A program made the translations under genes and the position numbers. 64,000 bases of DNA from Bradyrhizobium sp. CIAT3101. Lineage in GTDB: Bacteria > Pseudomonadota > Alphaproteobacteria > Rhizobiales > Xanthobacteraceae. Shown here one piece after another: positions 28,859-37,618 of this stretch (its first letter is position 1; each line of letters starts with the position of its first letter). A model generated the notes under the pieces. It saw only the letters and a list, made by a program, of their open reading frames with translations. It searched no databases and was not told where the DNA came from. The stretch is taken from positions 4,237,001-4,301,000 of the forward strand of contig NZ_CP121634.1 of assembly GCF_029714945.1 (NCBI RefSeq). The letters are read 5' to 3'.

Positions 28859-31258
28859 ATGTTACGTATTCGTGCGATCCGCGGCGCGAGCCTGCCAGTG
28901 CTTTGTGGGGTGCTGTCCTCAATCGGCTCAGACGCGTTCGCCCAGGCCGCCCAGCAGGCGCTTCCCGCGGTGACGGTTGACGCTCCACAGGCTCCCCGCG
29001 CTAAGCCGGTAATCCGGTCCTCGAACCGTCGCGCGACGGCGGTGGCCCGTTCGACCAGGCCAGTCGCGCCGAGCAGCGCGGTTGGTGCCGCGTCCCAAGG
29101 CCAGACCGTGAGTGCGAGCATCGCCCGCGCCACTCTCAATCAGGCACCGGCAGGGCAAACCGCGACGACCATCGATCGCAGCCAGTTCGATAACCGTCCA
29201 GCATTCTCGGTCAGCGATGTCCTGCGGGATAGCCCGGGTATTTCGATCAAGCAGGGAAACGGCCCGCGCGATTTCGGCATCTCGATTCGCGGATCCAACG
29301 CCCGGAACGGCTTTGGTATTCGTAATCTCGTGATCTTTGATGACGGTTTTCCGGTGACGCAGCCGGACGGCCTGTCGCGCAGCGACCTGATTGATCCTCA
29401 CGCCTACGGTGCCATCGACGTCGTCCGAGGACCGTCGTCCGCGCTCTACGGAAACTACGCGACCGGCGGCGCTCTCAATTTCCGGACACGGCCGGGCGGC
29501 ACGATCGACGGTGTCGAATACGGTGTTGACGGCGGTAGCTACGGATACCTGAACAACTACCTGGCCGCGGGCAAAAAGATCGGAAACTTCGAAGGCTCGC
29601 TGTTCGCAAGCGACACACGAGGCGATGGTTATATCGGCAATAGCTGGTTCAATACTCAGACCGTCAATTTCCTGGGGACACTCAAGGCGACGCCGGACGA
29701 TCGCTTCACGGTCAAGATCATCAATAACGATCTTAGCACCCGGCTTCCGATCCGCTCGTCGCTGAACCAATACTATCAGAATCCCTTCCAGCAAGGATGT
29801 GCGACCGGTGCAACCGCAGCAGCAGGCTGCGGTACTGTGACGTTGTTTAACAACGGGTTCAATACCGCCGCAGGCACTGACAAGGAGACGGCCGTCCAGG
29901 CGGGTCTCGGTCGCAACGATCGTCGGACCATTGTCGGCGGCCGATGGGAGCATGATTTCGACAACACAACGACCTGGCGCAATCAGTTCGTCTTCGACGA
30001 CCGAAACATCAACCAGCCGACGGGCTCGACGAGCGCAATTGGAGATTTTCCGTCGTACAATTTCATGAGCGATCTGACCAAGCGCGGCGAGATCGTTGGA
30101 CTGGAGTCGACCGCGTTCTTCGGCGCCTTCTACAACACCCTGACCGCGTCGAACGATACGCGGAACGTCATGCCGGGAGGCAATGCCACACTCGGCAGTC
30201 TGTCGAGCAATCTCTACAGCCAGACAACCAACTACGGCGTTCGTGCGCGAGAAGAGCTCAAGCTCACGTCATCCTTGACGGCTGTCGCGGGCGTCGGCTG
30301 GGAAACCACCGTCCTGAAGGGGACAAACACGGCGTATTCTTACGCCGATCCCACCGGCATCACGACGGTGGCAATCACGACCGCGGACCGCCAGATTGAG
30401 AACACGGCACCGGAACTCGCGCTGTTGTACAATCTGAACAACGAATGGCTATTCCGCGGCCGGGTTGCGACCGGGTACGGCACTCCGCAGGTTTCGAACC
30501 TCTTCGTTCTCCCGACCGGGCTTTCGGGCAACAACACCCAGCTTCAGACCCAAAAGAATCTTGGCTACGATGTCGGCTTCGATTGGACGCCGAACAACTC
30601 AGTCAAGCTGAGCGCAACCGGCTTCTACGAGTTCTTTCGCAACGAGATCGTCAACCAGGCAACGCCGATTGCGGGCGTAACATATTCATTCAATGCCCCA
30701 CGATCGGAGCATCGCGGTGTCGAACTCGCCGCCGACTGGAAATTCCATCCCGGCTGGCGATTCATGGCGGCATACACCTATCTCGACGAAGTCTATACTG
30801 AGTACGTCGAGAATATCACCAACGGGACAGTGTTTAGCTTCAATCGGGCGGGCAACAAGATTCCTGGCATCTCGCCCAACGAACTGACGGCCAGGATCGG
30901 TTACGACGAGTATGCCGGAGCGCTGGCCGGTCTCGGTGGTTTTATAGAAGTCCAGTGGAAGGACGCCTTCTACATGGACAACGCAAACCTGCTGAAAGCG
31001 CCCGGCTACGAACTGGTCAATGTGAACGTCCACTACAAGACCGACCTGGTGTCTGATTCGTTTAAGTCCCTGAATCTGTTTCTCGAGGTCAGAAACGTCT
31101 TCGACCGCACGTACGTCGCTTCGGCAAACAACATCAGCAACACGGTCACAGCGGCCGGCCTTCAAAATCCTGCGAGCGTGCTCGCAAATACGACGGGATC
31201 TATCTACGCAGGCTCGCCGCGCACCTTCGTTGCGGGTATGAAGGTGGCATTCAAATGA
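28859..31258 (+). CDS. pcuB: TonB-dependent outer-membrane receptor, probable copper uptake
   Basis: About 799 residues: signal peptide ending near DAFAQ, a TonB-box-like LPAVTVDAP soon after, a plug domain (FSVSDVLRDSPGISIKQG, RGPSSALYGNYATGGALNF) and a 22-strand barrel ending in an aromatic/Phe-containing MKVAFK. Start is ATG 28859 after AGGA; the open frame reaches further upstream but overlaps the DUF2946 gene out of frame. The copper substrate is inferred from the neighbours and from the similar pcuABCDE operon of B. japonicum (B = TonB receptor). Confidence 0.9.
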   Translation: MLRIRAIRGASLPVLCGVLSSIGSDAFAQAAQQALPAVTVDAPQAPRAKPVIRSSNRRATAVARSTRPVAPSSAVGAASQGQTVSASIARATLNQAPAGQTATTIDRSQFDNRPAFSVSDVLRDSPGISIKQGNGPRDFGISIRGSNARNGFGIRNLVIFDDGFPVTQPDGLSRSDLIDPHAYGAIDVVRGPSSALYGNYATGGALNFRTRPGGTIDGVEYGVDGGSYGYLNNYLAAGKKIGNFEGSLFASDTRGDGYIGNSWFNTQTVNFLGTLKATPDDRFTVKIINNDLSTRLPIRSSLNQYYQNPFQQGCATGATAAAGCGTVTLFNNGFNTAAGTDKETAVQAGLGRNDRRTIVGGRWEHDFDNTTTWRNQFVFDDRNINQPTGSTSAIGDFPSYNFMSDLTKRGEIVGLESTAFFGAFYNTLTASNDTRNVMPGGNATLGSLSSNLYSQTTNYGVRAREELKLTSSLTAVAGVGWETTVLKGTNTAYSYADPTGITTVAITTADRQIENTAPELALLYNLNNEWLFRGRVATGYGTPQVSNLFVLPTGLSGNNTQLQTQKNLGYDVGFDWTPNNSVKLSATGFYEFFRNEIVNQATPIAGVTYSFNAPRSEHRGVELAADWKFHPGWRFMAAYTYLDEVYTEYVENITNGTVFSFNRAGNKIPGISPNELTARIGYDEYAGALAGLGGFIEVQWKDAFYMDNANLLKAPGYELVNVNVHYKTDLVSDSFKSLNLFLEVRNVFDRTYVASANNISNTVTAAGLQNPASVLANTTGSIYAGSPRTFVAGMKVAFK

Positions 31259-31284
31259 TCCGGACTTCCGAAAGGACTGGGGTC

Positions 31285-32496
31285 ATGATCCGAAATGGCT
31301 TGCTAGCGATAGCTACACTCGCGCTTCTACAAGGCCCAGCACTCGGACAGATGCACGGCCAGCATGTGTCCGAAGCGGCGTGTGAGGAGACCACGCTGCG
31401 CTGCGCCACCAAGGTGACGCCTGCCTTCGGTCCTGACGGAACCCTGTGGCTCGCCTGGATGGCAGGAGGACAGGTGTCCGTCGCGAGTTCGCGAGATGTC
31501 GGGCGCAGCTTCTCGGCGCCGACCCAGGTTACGACGACGCAGCTGAATCTTGATTGGGGCCCGGATGCCCGGCCGAAGATCGTGGTCGACCGCAAGGGCG
31601 GCATCGCGCTTGCGTTCTCGATCTTCAGGGACGAAGCGTTCAACGGTCAGGTGCTCTACACGCGCTCGGCCGATGGTGGGAAGAGCTTTGCGGAGTTGAA
31701 GCCCATCACCTCCAACAATGAGAGCCAGCGCTTCGAGGCGCTGGCTCTCGATCAGGATGGAACGGTTTTCGCGGCTTGGCTCGACAAACGCAATCGCGTT
31801 GCCGCAAAGGAGGCGGGACGGAAGTACGACGGAGCGGGGTTGTTCTTTGCTTCGTCGAGGGACGGTGGCGCGACCTACGCAGAGGCTCGACTGGCGCGCG
31901 AGGGCACCTGCGAGTGCTGCCGGTTGGGGCTGACGTTTGTCGCTCCCGGGCGGCCGGTCGTGATCTTCAGGAACATTTTCGACGGCGGCGTGCGCGATCA
32001 TGCGGTCATGACCTTCTCCGACGTCGCTACACCGGGGGAGGTCTATCGCGTCAGCAACGATGACTGGCAGATCAATGCCTGTCCGCATCACGGGCCGAGC
32101 CTCACCGTCGCGCCGAGCGGGACCTATCACGTTGCCTGGTACACGAACGGCAAGGCTCGGAGGGGATTGTTCTACGCGCATTCGCGCGACGACGGCCGCA
32201 CGTTCTCGGCGCCAATGGCGCTCGGCCAGTCGGGCCGCAATCCGACGCGCCCTTACGTGCTCGCTGGCCCCGCTGGAACGGTGATGGTGTGGAAGGAGTT
32301 CGATGGCGAGAAGACCTCGGTCCAGATGATGATCTCCCGCGACGATGGCGAGACATGGTCGCCGCCGAAGACGCTATCGAGTACGACTGACACCTCCGAC
32401 CATCCTCTGCTCGTCTCCAACGGTCGACAAATCTATCTGTCATGGATGACGAAGGCGGACGGTTATCGTCTGACAGCGATCGAGGACCAGCCATGA
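31285..32496 (+). CDS. Periplasmic Asp-box (sialidase-like) beta-propeller with conserved-looking Cys/His clusters
   Basis: About 403 residues with a signal peptide ending at ALGQ. Five Asp-box repeats (S-x-D-x-G-x-T/S-F/W) are visible: SSRDVGRSF, RSADGGKSF, SSRDGGATY, HSRDDGRTF, SRDDGETW, giving a six-bladed propeller. The sialidase arginine triad is not evident, so glycosidase activity is doubtful. Striking are MHGQH after cleavage, C33, C40, the CECC cluster (C209, C211, C212) and CPHH (C266-H269), suited to metal binding. Start at ATG 31285 (AAGGA, spacing 8); ATG 31255 overlapping the receptor stop would add ten residues. Confidence 0.75.
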   Translation: MIRNGLLAIATLALLQGPALGQMHGQHVSEAACEETTLRCATKVTPAFGPDGTLWLAWMAGGQVSVASSRDVGRSFSAPTQVTTTQLNLDWGPDARPKIVVDRKGGIALAFSIFRDEAFNGQVLYTRSADGGKSFAELKPITSNNESQRFEALALDQDGTVFAAWLDKRNRVAAKEAGRKYDGAGLFFASSRDGGATYAEARLAREGTCECCRLGLTFVAPGRPVVIFRNIFDGGVRDHAVMTFSDVATPGEVYRVSNDDWQINACPHHGPSLTVAPSGTYHVAWYTNGKARRGLFYAHSRDDGRTFSAPMALGQSGRNPTRPYVLAGPAGTVMVWKEFDGEKTSVQMMISRDDGETWSPPKTLSSTTDTSDHPLLVSNGRQIYLSWMTKADGYRLTAIEDQP

Positions 32497-32990
32497 GACA
32501 TCGATTTGCCTGCATTCTGGGGCTGGGCGTCCTAATAGCTTCTGCGTCTGCGCTCGGGGCGCCTCAGGCGCTCAAGCCGTTCGAGCGGGGTACGTGGCAA
32601 CGCGTGCTCAAGGATCATGCGGGGCATCCGACACTCGTGCATTTCTGGGGCGTAACCTGCGGACCCTGCAAGGTTGAGCTACCGGAACTCGGACAGTTTG
32701 CCAAAGACCATCCAGGGATCGACGTCGTCACGATCAGCGCCGATCTCGTGCCGAACCTCCCTGCCGCGACGCAGTCGATGCTCGACAAGGCGGGCCTGTC
32801 GGCGACTGAGAACTTCCTCTTCAGTGATGGCTTCGTCGAGCGGCTGCGGTTCGAGATCGATCCCGCCTGGCAAGGCGACATTCCCCGGACCATGCTCATC
32901 TCGCGGGACGGGACCATCACGACGATCGAAGGTTCGGCCGAAATCGCCGATCTCGAAAAATGGTCGGCCCAACAGCTCTCCACCCACTGA
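32493..32990 (+). CDS. TlpA-like periplasmic thioredoxin
   Basis: 165 residues, signal peptide ending near ALGA, then a thioredoxin fold with the active site VTCGPC (C56, C59) and the cis-proline region GDIPRTMLISRDG. TlpA/ResA-type proteins keep periplasmic cysteines reduced, including those of Sco and CuA sites of cytochrome oxidase. Overlaps the propeller gene by four bases (ATGA). Its likely client is the cysteine-rich propeller or another cluster protein. Frame and start are secure. Confidence 0.88.
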   Translation: MRHRFACILGLGVLIASASALGAPQALKPFERGTWQRVLKDHAGHPTLVHFWGVTCGPCKVELPELGQFAKDHPGIDVVTISADLVPNLPAATQSMLDKAGLSATENFLFSDGFVERLRFEIDPAWQGDIPRTMLISRDGTITTIEGSAEIADLEKWSAQQLSTH

Positions 32991-33018
32991 AATCCAGACT
33001 GCAAACAGGACGACTGAT

Positions 33019-33543
33019 ATGAAGACGATGTTGAAAGAAGCGATGCTCGCGGCGTTCGCTCTTGTACTTTGCGCGGCTCCCGTCCGCGCCGACGACGTCA
33101 AGGCGGGCGATCTCGTGATCTCCCAGGCCTGGAGCCGGGCGACGCCTGGCGGCGCAAAGGTCGCTGGCGGCTTCCTGACCATCGAGAACAAGGGCTCGGC
33201 GCCCGACAAGCTCGTCGCAGTGACCGCCGAGATCGCCGGGAAGACCGAGGTCCACGAGATGGCGATGGACAATGGCGTCATGAAGATGCGCCCGCTGGAC
33301 AAGGGGCTCGTCATCGAGCCCGGCAAGACCGTGAAGCTCGCGCCGGGCGGCTATCACCTGATGCTCCAGGATCTCAAGGGCGCGTTCAAGGAGGGCGAGA
33401 AGGTGCCGGTCACGCTCGAGTTTGAGAAAGCCGGCAAGGTCGTGGTGTCGCTCGACGTCCAGGGTGTCGGTGCGCAGGCGCCCGGCGGCGGCGGAAGCAT
33501 GATGATGAAGAAAATGCCCGATCATTCGGGAATGAAGATGTGA
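33019..33543 (+). CDS. pcuC: Periplasmic copper chaperone PCu(A)C
   Basis: 174 residues, signal peptide ending near VRAD. The PCu(A)C copper ligands are present as H79, M90, H113 and M115 (VHEMAMDNGVMKM and GGYHLML). A Met/His-rich tail (MMMKKMPDHSGMKM) probably adds a second copper site. The family delivers Cu(I) to the CuA site of aa3 oxidases or to cbb3 oxidase; in B. japonicum PcuC serves this role under copper limitation. Its stop shares a base with the next start codon. Confidence 0.93.
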   Translation: MKTMLKEAMLAAFALVLCAAPVRADDVKAGDLVISQAWSRATPGGAKVAGGFLTIENKGSAPDKLVAVTAEIAGKTEVHEMAMDNGVMKMRPLDKGLVIEPGKTVKLAPGGYHLMLQDLKGAFKEGEKVPVTLEFEKAGKVVVSLDVQGVGAQAPGGGGSMMMKKMPDHSGMKM

Positions 33544-33977
33544 TGAAGCTGATCAAGTCCCAGATGACCCTGCGTCGAACCATCACGAGCCTGGTGCTCG
33601 GAGCGGCTGCATTGTTGTCGGCCGCGGCAACACCCGTTGCGGCTGCGACCGACGACGACAGTTTCTTTACCCATCTGCATACCGAGAAGGCGATGGCCAA
33701 TGTCACGGTCTCGCCCGGTCGCGCCGGTCCGGTCGAGATTGCGATCCAACTCGAAACGACGGACGAGGCGCCGCTCACGGCAAAGGCCGTGTCGGTGACA
33801 TTGGTGGACACGCAGACGGGTAGGAAGCTCGCGCCGGTCGAAGCTACGCGCGACGGCGAGGATGGCTGGCGCGTGAAGGTCGCGCAATTGACGCCGGGGC
33901 GCTGGATGCTGGGCCTCGGAATTGCGATCTCCGAGGCTGATCATGTCAACGTGGAATCACCGATCCTGATCAAGTGA
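33543..33977 (+). CDS. YtkA-like periplasmic domain protein
   Basis: 144 residues with a signal peptide ending near VAAAT and one immunoglobulin-like domain: FFTHLHTEKAMANVTVSPG, LETTDEAPLTAKAVSVTL, GWRVKVAQLTPGRWML. The whole domain is paralogous to the C-terminal ~104 residues of the CopC-CopD fusion three genes on, where HIHTDKAMFQVLVSPG stands at the equivalent place. The HLHT motif and location suggest copper binding. One-base overlap with pcuC. Confidence 0.8.
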   Translation: MKLIKSQMTLRRTITSLVLGAAALLSAAATPVAAATDDDSFFTHLHTEKAMANVTVSPGRAGPVEIAIQLETTDEAPLTAKAVSVTLVDTQTGRKLAPVEATRDGEDGWRVKVAQLTPGRWMLGLGIAISEADHVNVESPILIK

Positions 33978-33997
33978 CGGTGTCGAAGAGGCTAAAC

Positions 33998-34516
33998 ATG
34001 TCGAAGCGAATCTGGCTGATCGTGATGGCTGCGCTTGCCGCATCGCCTGCGGCGGCCCACGTCTATCTGGAAGGCAAGCAGGCCACGGTCGGTGCGTCCT
34101 ACAAGGCCGTCTTCGCCGTGCCGCATGGCTGCTCCGGCTCGCCGACGGTCAAGATCCGTGTGCAGATTCCGGAAGGCGTCATCGCCGTGAAGCCGATGCC
34201 GAAGGCCGGCTGGAACGTCGATGTCGTCGAGGGGCAGTATGGCAGCGCCTACGACTATCACGGCAACAAGCTGACTTCGGGCGTGAAGGAAGTGGTCTGG
34301 TCCGGCGGCAAGTTGCTGGACCACAATTACGACGAGTTCGTCGTCAGCAGCTTCCTCACCGACAGCTTGAAGCCTGACACCACGCTGTATTTCCCGGTGG
34401 TGCAGGAATGCGAGAAAGGCGTCAGCCGCTGGATCGAAATTCCGGCCGAAGGGGCCGCGCGTTCGCACGAGGACAAGTCGCCGGCGCCAGGCGTGAAGCT
34501 TCTGCCCAAGCCGTAA
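33998..34516 (+). CDS. DUF1775 (YcnI-like) periplasmic copper protein
   Basis: 172 residues. Signal cleavage after AAA would leave H21 as the mature N-terminal residue, and W72 in KAGWNV completes the copper-binding surface described for YcnI (mono-histidine brace with a tryptophan). The two halves VYLEGKQATVGASYKAVF and FFPVVQEC-like strands fit the family. It may match PcuD. The stop TAA and the next ATG share one base (34514-34518). Confidence 0.85.
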   Translation: MSKRIWLIVMAALAASPAAAHVYLEGKQATVGASYKAVFAVPHGCSGSPTVKIRVQIPEGVIAVKPMPKAGWNVDVVEGQYGSAYDYHGNKLTSGVKEVVWSGGKLLDHNYDEFVVSSFLTDSLKPDTTLYFPVVQECEKGVSRWIEIPAEGAARSHEDKSPAPGVKLLPKP

Positions 34517-36078
34517 TGCGTCGTCTCGCTGCGCTCGCGATGCTGTTCGTCGTCGCCGGCACTTCGACCGGCGCGTTGGCGCATGCGGCGCTGATCTCGG
34601 TCGAGCCGGCGAGTGGCAGCATCCTGGCGAGCGCGCCAAAGGCGGTGGAGCTGCGCTTCAACGAGGCGGTAACCCCTGGCGCGATCCAGCTGATCGATGG
34701 CGCGGGGAGGGCACGCGACGACGCACCCGTCACGACATCAGGCGAGGGCATTTCGATCGCGATGCCGCCGGACCTGCCGCAGGGCACCGCAGTCGTGAGC
34801 TACCGGGTGATCTCGCAGGATGGTCATCCCGTCGCGGGTTCGGTGATCTTTTCGGTCGGCACGCCGACGGCGACGCAGCCTCCCCCCAATGAGGATGGCC
34901 GGTTGAACGCGCTGATCTGGCTGTCGCGGATCGGTCTCTATCTCGGATTGTTTGTCGGTGTGGGCGGGGTATTCTTTGGCCGCTGGATTTCGTGGTCGAT
35001 GACGGGCATGAGAGTGCCCCGCGCGGCGCTCCTTGTTGGTCTGCCGAGTGCAATTGTCTCTCTCGGTGCGCTTGGGCTCGATCTCCTCGGTCTGCCGCCG
35101 GCATCGATCACGACGGGGGCCCCTTGGAAAATCGCGTTCGCGACCAGCGCTGGTCCCGCCTTGCTCGTCGCCATCGCGGCGATGCTGCTCGCGCTGATGG
35201 CGCTGGGCCGCGCGTGGTATGCGCGCGCGCTTGCGGTCATCGCATTCACCGGCGTCGGGCTCTCGCTTGCCATGACCGGGCACGCCGCAACGGCGTCGCC
35301 TGAGGTACTGACGCGGCCGGTGATCTTTCTCCATGGCCTCGCCGTTGCCTTCTGGATCGGCGCGCTGGCACCGCTCGCGGCGCTGCTGTCGAAGCCGACG
35401 CCGGCGGTGCTGCCGCTCTTGAACCGCTTCTCGCGCATCGCCATGCCGGTGGTCGCAGCGCTGGCGTTGACCGGATTGACGCTTGCGATCATCCAGCTGG
35501 AAAAGCTTTCTGCGCTGGTCGAGACCAGCTATGGGCTCATTCTCTCGGTCAAGCTGGCGCTGGTCTTGTCCCTGCTGGCGCTCGCCGGGCTCAATCGCAC
35601 TCGGCTGACGCCGGCGCTGGCGAAAGGCCAGGGTGCGGCGGTTGCGCTCAAGCGTTCGATCCTGCTCGAATGTGGGGCCGCGCTCGGTATCTTCGCCGTC
35701 GTCGCCGGCTGGCGCTTCACGCCGCCGCCGCGGACCATGGTGCCGGAGACGCCACTGGCAATCCACATCCACACCGACAAAGCCATGTTCCAGGTGCTGG
35801 TGTCGCCGGGCAAGGCCGGCGTTGACGATTTCGTGCTCCAGCTCATGACCGGCGAGGCGACGCCGCTGAAGGCCAAGGAGGCTACTCTGACGCTTAGCCT
35901 GCCCGAGCGCGGCATCGAACCGATGGAGCGCGACGCCGAACTCGGGCCTGACGGCTATTGGCACGTCCGCAAGGTCGAGCTGCCCTTCGCCGGCCGCTGG
36001 CATGTGCGGATCGACGCGCTGGTGACCGATTTCGAGAAGATCACGCTCGAGGACGATCTCGAGGTCGCACCGCCTTAA
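34516..36078 (+). CDS. pcuE: CopC-CopD-YtkA fusion copper importer (YcnJ-like)
   Basis: 520 residues in three parts. CopC-like: after signal cleavage the mature N-terminus is H23, with SGSILASAPKAVELRFNEAV and DGHPVAGSVIF. CopD-like: about eight transmembrane helices (130-410) with GHAATASP and the conserved LHGLAVAFWIGALAPL. YtkA-like: 417-520, paralogous to the product of 33543-33977. YcnJ proteins bring copper through the inner membrane. Last gene of the copper cluster, followed by a terminator-like hairpin. Confidence 0.9.
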   Translation: MRRLAALAMLFVVAGTSTGALAHAALISVEPASGSILASAPKAVELRFNEAVTPGAIQLIDGAGRARDDAPVTTSGEGISIAMPPDLPQGTAVVSYRVISQDGHPVAGSVIFSVGTPTATQPPPNEDGRLNALIWLSRIGLYLGLFVGVGGVFFGRWISWSMTGMRVPRAALLVGLPSAIVSLGALGLDLLGLPPASITTGAPWKIAFATSAGPALLVAIAAMLLALMALGRAWYARALAVIAFTGVGLSLAMTGHAATASPEVLTRPVIFLHGLAVAFWIGALAPLAALLSKPTPAVLPLLNRFSRIAMPVVAALALTGLTLAIIQLEKLSALVETSYGLILSVKLALVLSLLALAGLNRTRLTPALAKGQGAAVALKRSILLECGAALGIFAVVAGWRFTPPPRTMVPETPLAIHIHTDKAMFQVLVSPGKAGVDDFVLQLMTGEATPLKAKEATLTLSLPERGIEPMERDAELGPDGYWHVRKVELPFAGRWHVRIDALVTDFEKITLEDDLEVAPP

Positions 36079-36132
36079 GGCGAACACGGTTCATGTCGAA
36101 CCTGAAGGCAACGGAAAAATGACAGGAATTCC

Positions 36133-36150
36133 GCCGCGTTAGCGGCTTTT
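36133..36150 (+). terminator. Probable intrinsic terminator of the copper cluster
   Basis: Short stem GCCGC/GCGGC with four-base loop and four T residues, 55 bases after the last copper gene. A weak but correctly placed terminator; proS begins 76 bases later. Confidence 0.5.
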
Positions 36151-36225
36151 CCTCATTCCCGGCCTTGTGTTTTCGCTCCCAATCCGGTTTCACTGCGGGC
36201 CATCACTGATTCCCAGAGTATTCCC

Positions 36226-37545
36226 ATGCGGTTGTCGCGGTTCTTTCTGCCCATTCTGAAGGAAAATCCGAAAGAGGCGGAGATCGTCTCGCATCGGCTG
36301 ATGCTCCGCGCCGGCATGATCCGGCAGGAGGCGGCCGGCATCTATGCCTGGCTGCCGCTGGGCTTCCGGGTGCTGAAGAAGATCGAGCAGATCGTGCGCG
36401 AGGAGCAGGACCGTTCCGGCGCGCTGGAACTGTTGATGCCGACGCTCCAGCTCGCCGACCTCTGGCGCGAGAGCGGCCGCTACGACGCCTACGGTCCAGA
36501 GATGCTGCGCATCGCCGACCGCCACAAGCGCGAGCTGCTGTACGGGCCGACCAACGAGGAAATGATCACCGAGATCTTCCGCGCTTACGTGAAGTCCTAC
36601 AAGAACCTGCCGCTGAATCTCTATCATATCCAATGGAAATTCCGCGACGAGCAGCGTCCGCGCTTCGGCGTGATGCGCGGCCGCGAGTTCCTGATGAAGG
36701 ATGCCTATTCCTTCGATCTCAACGAGGCCGCCGCGCGCGTCGCCTACAACAAGATGTTCGTCGCCTATTTGCGCACCTTTGCGCGGATGGGGCTGAAGGC
36801 GATCCCGATGCGCGCCGAGACCGGCCCGATCGGCGGCGATCTCAGCCACGAATTCATCGTGCTCGCCGAAACCGGCGAATCCGGCGTGTTCATCAATCGC
36901 GACGTGCTGGACCTGCCGGTGCCCGGCGAGGATGTCGACTATGAGGGCGATCTGACCCCGATCATCAAGCAGTGGACCTCGGTCTATGCCGCGACGGAGG
37001 ACGTTCATGATCCTGCGCGGTTCGAGCAGGAAGTGCCAGCGGACAAGCGCGTGAACACCCGCGGCATCGAGGTCGGCCAGATCTTCTATTTCGGCACGAA
37101 ATATTCCGAGCCGATGAAGGCGATGGTGGCGGGCCCGGACGGCGTGGACGTGCCGATCCATGGCGGCTCCTACGGCGTCGGCGTCTCGCGCCTGTTGGGC
37201 GCCATCATCGAGGCCTGCCATGACGATGCCGGCATCAAATGGCCGGAGGCGGTGGCGCCGTTCCGCGTGTCGATCCTCAATCTGAAGCAGGGCGATGCCG
37301 CGGTCGATGCGGCCTGCGAAAAGCTCTATGCCGAGCTCCAGGCCAAGGGCGTCGACGTGCTCTATGACGACACCGACCAGCGCGCCGGTGCCAAATTCGC
37401 CGCCGCCGACCTGATTGGCATCCCCTGGCAGATCATGATCGGGCCGAAGGGGCTGGCTGACGGCAAGATCGAGCTCAAGCGCCGCGCCGACGGCTCACGC
37501 GAGAATCTGTCGCCGGCGGACGTGGTCGCGCGCCTGGTCGGCTGA
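36226..37545 (+). CDS. proS: Proline--tRNA ligase
   Basis: Charges tRNA-Pro with proline. 439 residues, the short alphaproteobacterial form that lacks the editing insertion domain and the C-terminal zinc domain. Class II motifs are visible: the motif 1 region in [19 protein letters not shown], motif 2 in [17 protein letters not shown] with MKDAYSF, and motif 3 in [14 protein letters not shown]. An anticodon-binding domain closes the protein. Housekeeping gene; in other alphaproteobacteria the DUF1467 gene is directly upstream. Confidence 0.96.
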   Translation: MRLSRFFLPILKENPKEAEIVSHRLMLRAGMIRQEAAGIYAWLPLGFRVLKKIEQIVREEQDRSGALELLMPTLQLADLWRESGRYDAYGPEMLRIADRHKRELLYGPTNEEMITEIFRAYVKSYKNLPLNLYHIQWKFRDEQRPRFGVMRGREFLMKDAYSFDLNEAAARVAYNKMFVAYLRTFARMGLKAIPMRAETGPIGGDLSHEFIVLAETGESGVFINRDVLDLPVPGEDVDYEGDLTPIIKQWTSVYAATEDVHDPARFEQEVPADKRVNTRGIEVGQIFYFGTKYSEPMKAMVAGPDGVDVPIHGGSYGVGVSRLLGAIIEACHDDAGIKWPEAVAPFRVSILNLKQGDAAVDAACEKLYAELQAKGVDVLYDDTDQRAGAKFAAADLIGIPWQIMIGPKGLADGKIELKRRADGSRENLSPADVVARLVG

Positions 37546-37618
37546 ATATTGTTCATCGCCCGATATCCCGGCCGCCAATCCGGCCACAATTGACCCCGAA
37601 TCATGGGATTATCGAGCG

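Noticed and set aside
31285..32496. Genuine sialidase activity for the Asp-box protein
   Set aside because: Asp-boxes show a propeller only; the arginine triad and other sialidase catalytic residues could not be located, and the neighbours concern copper.
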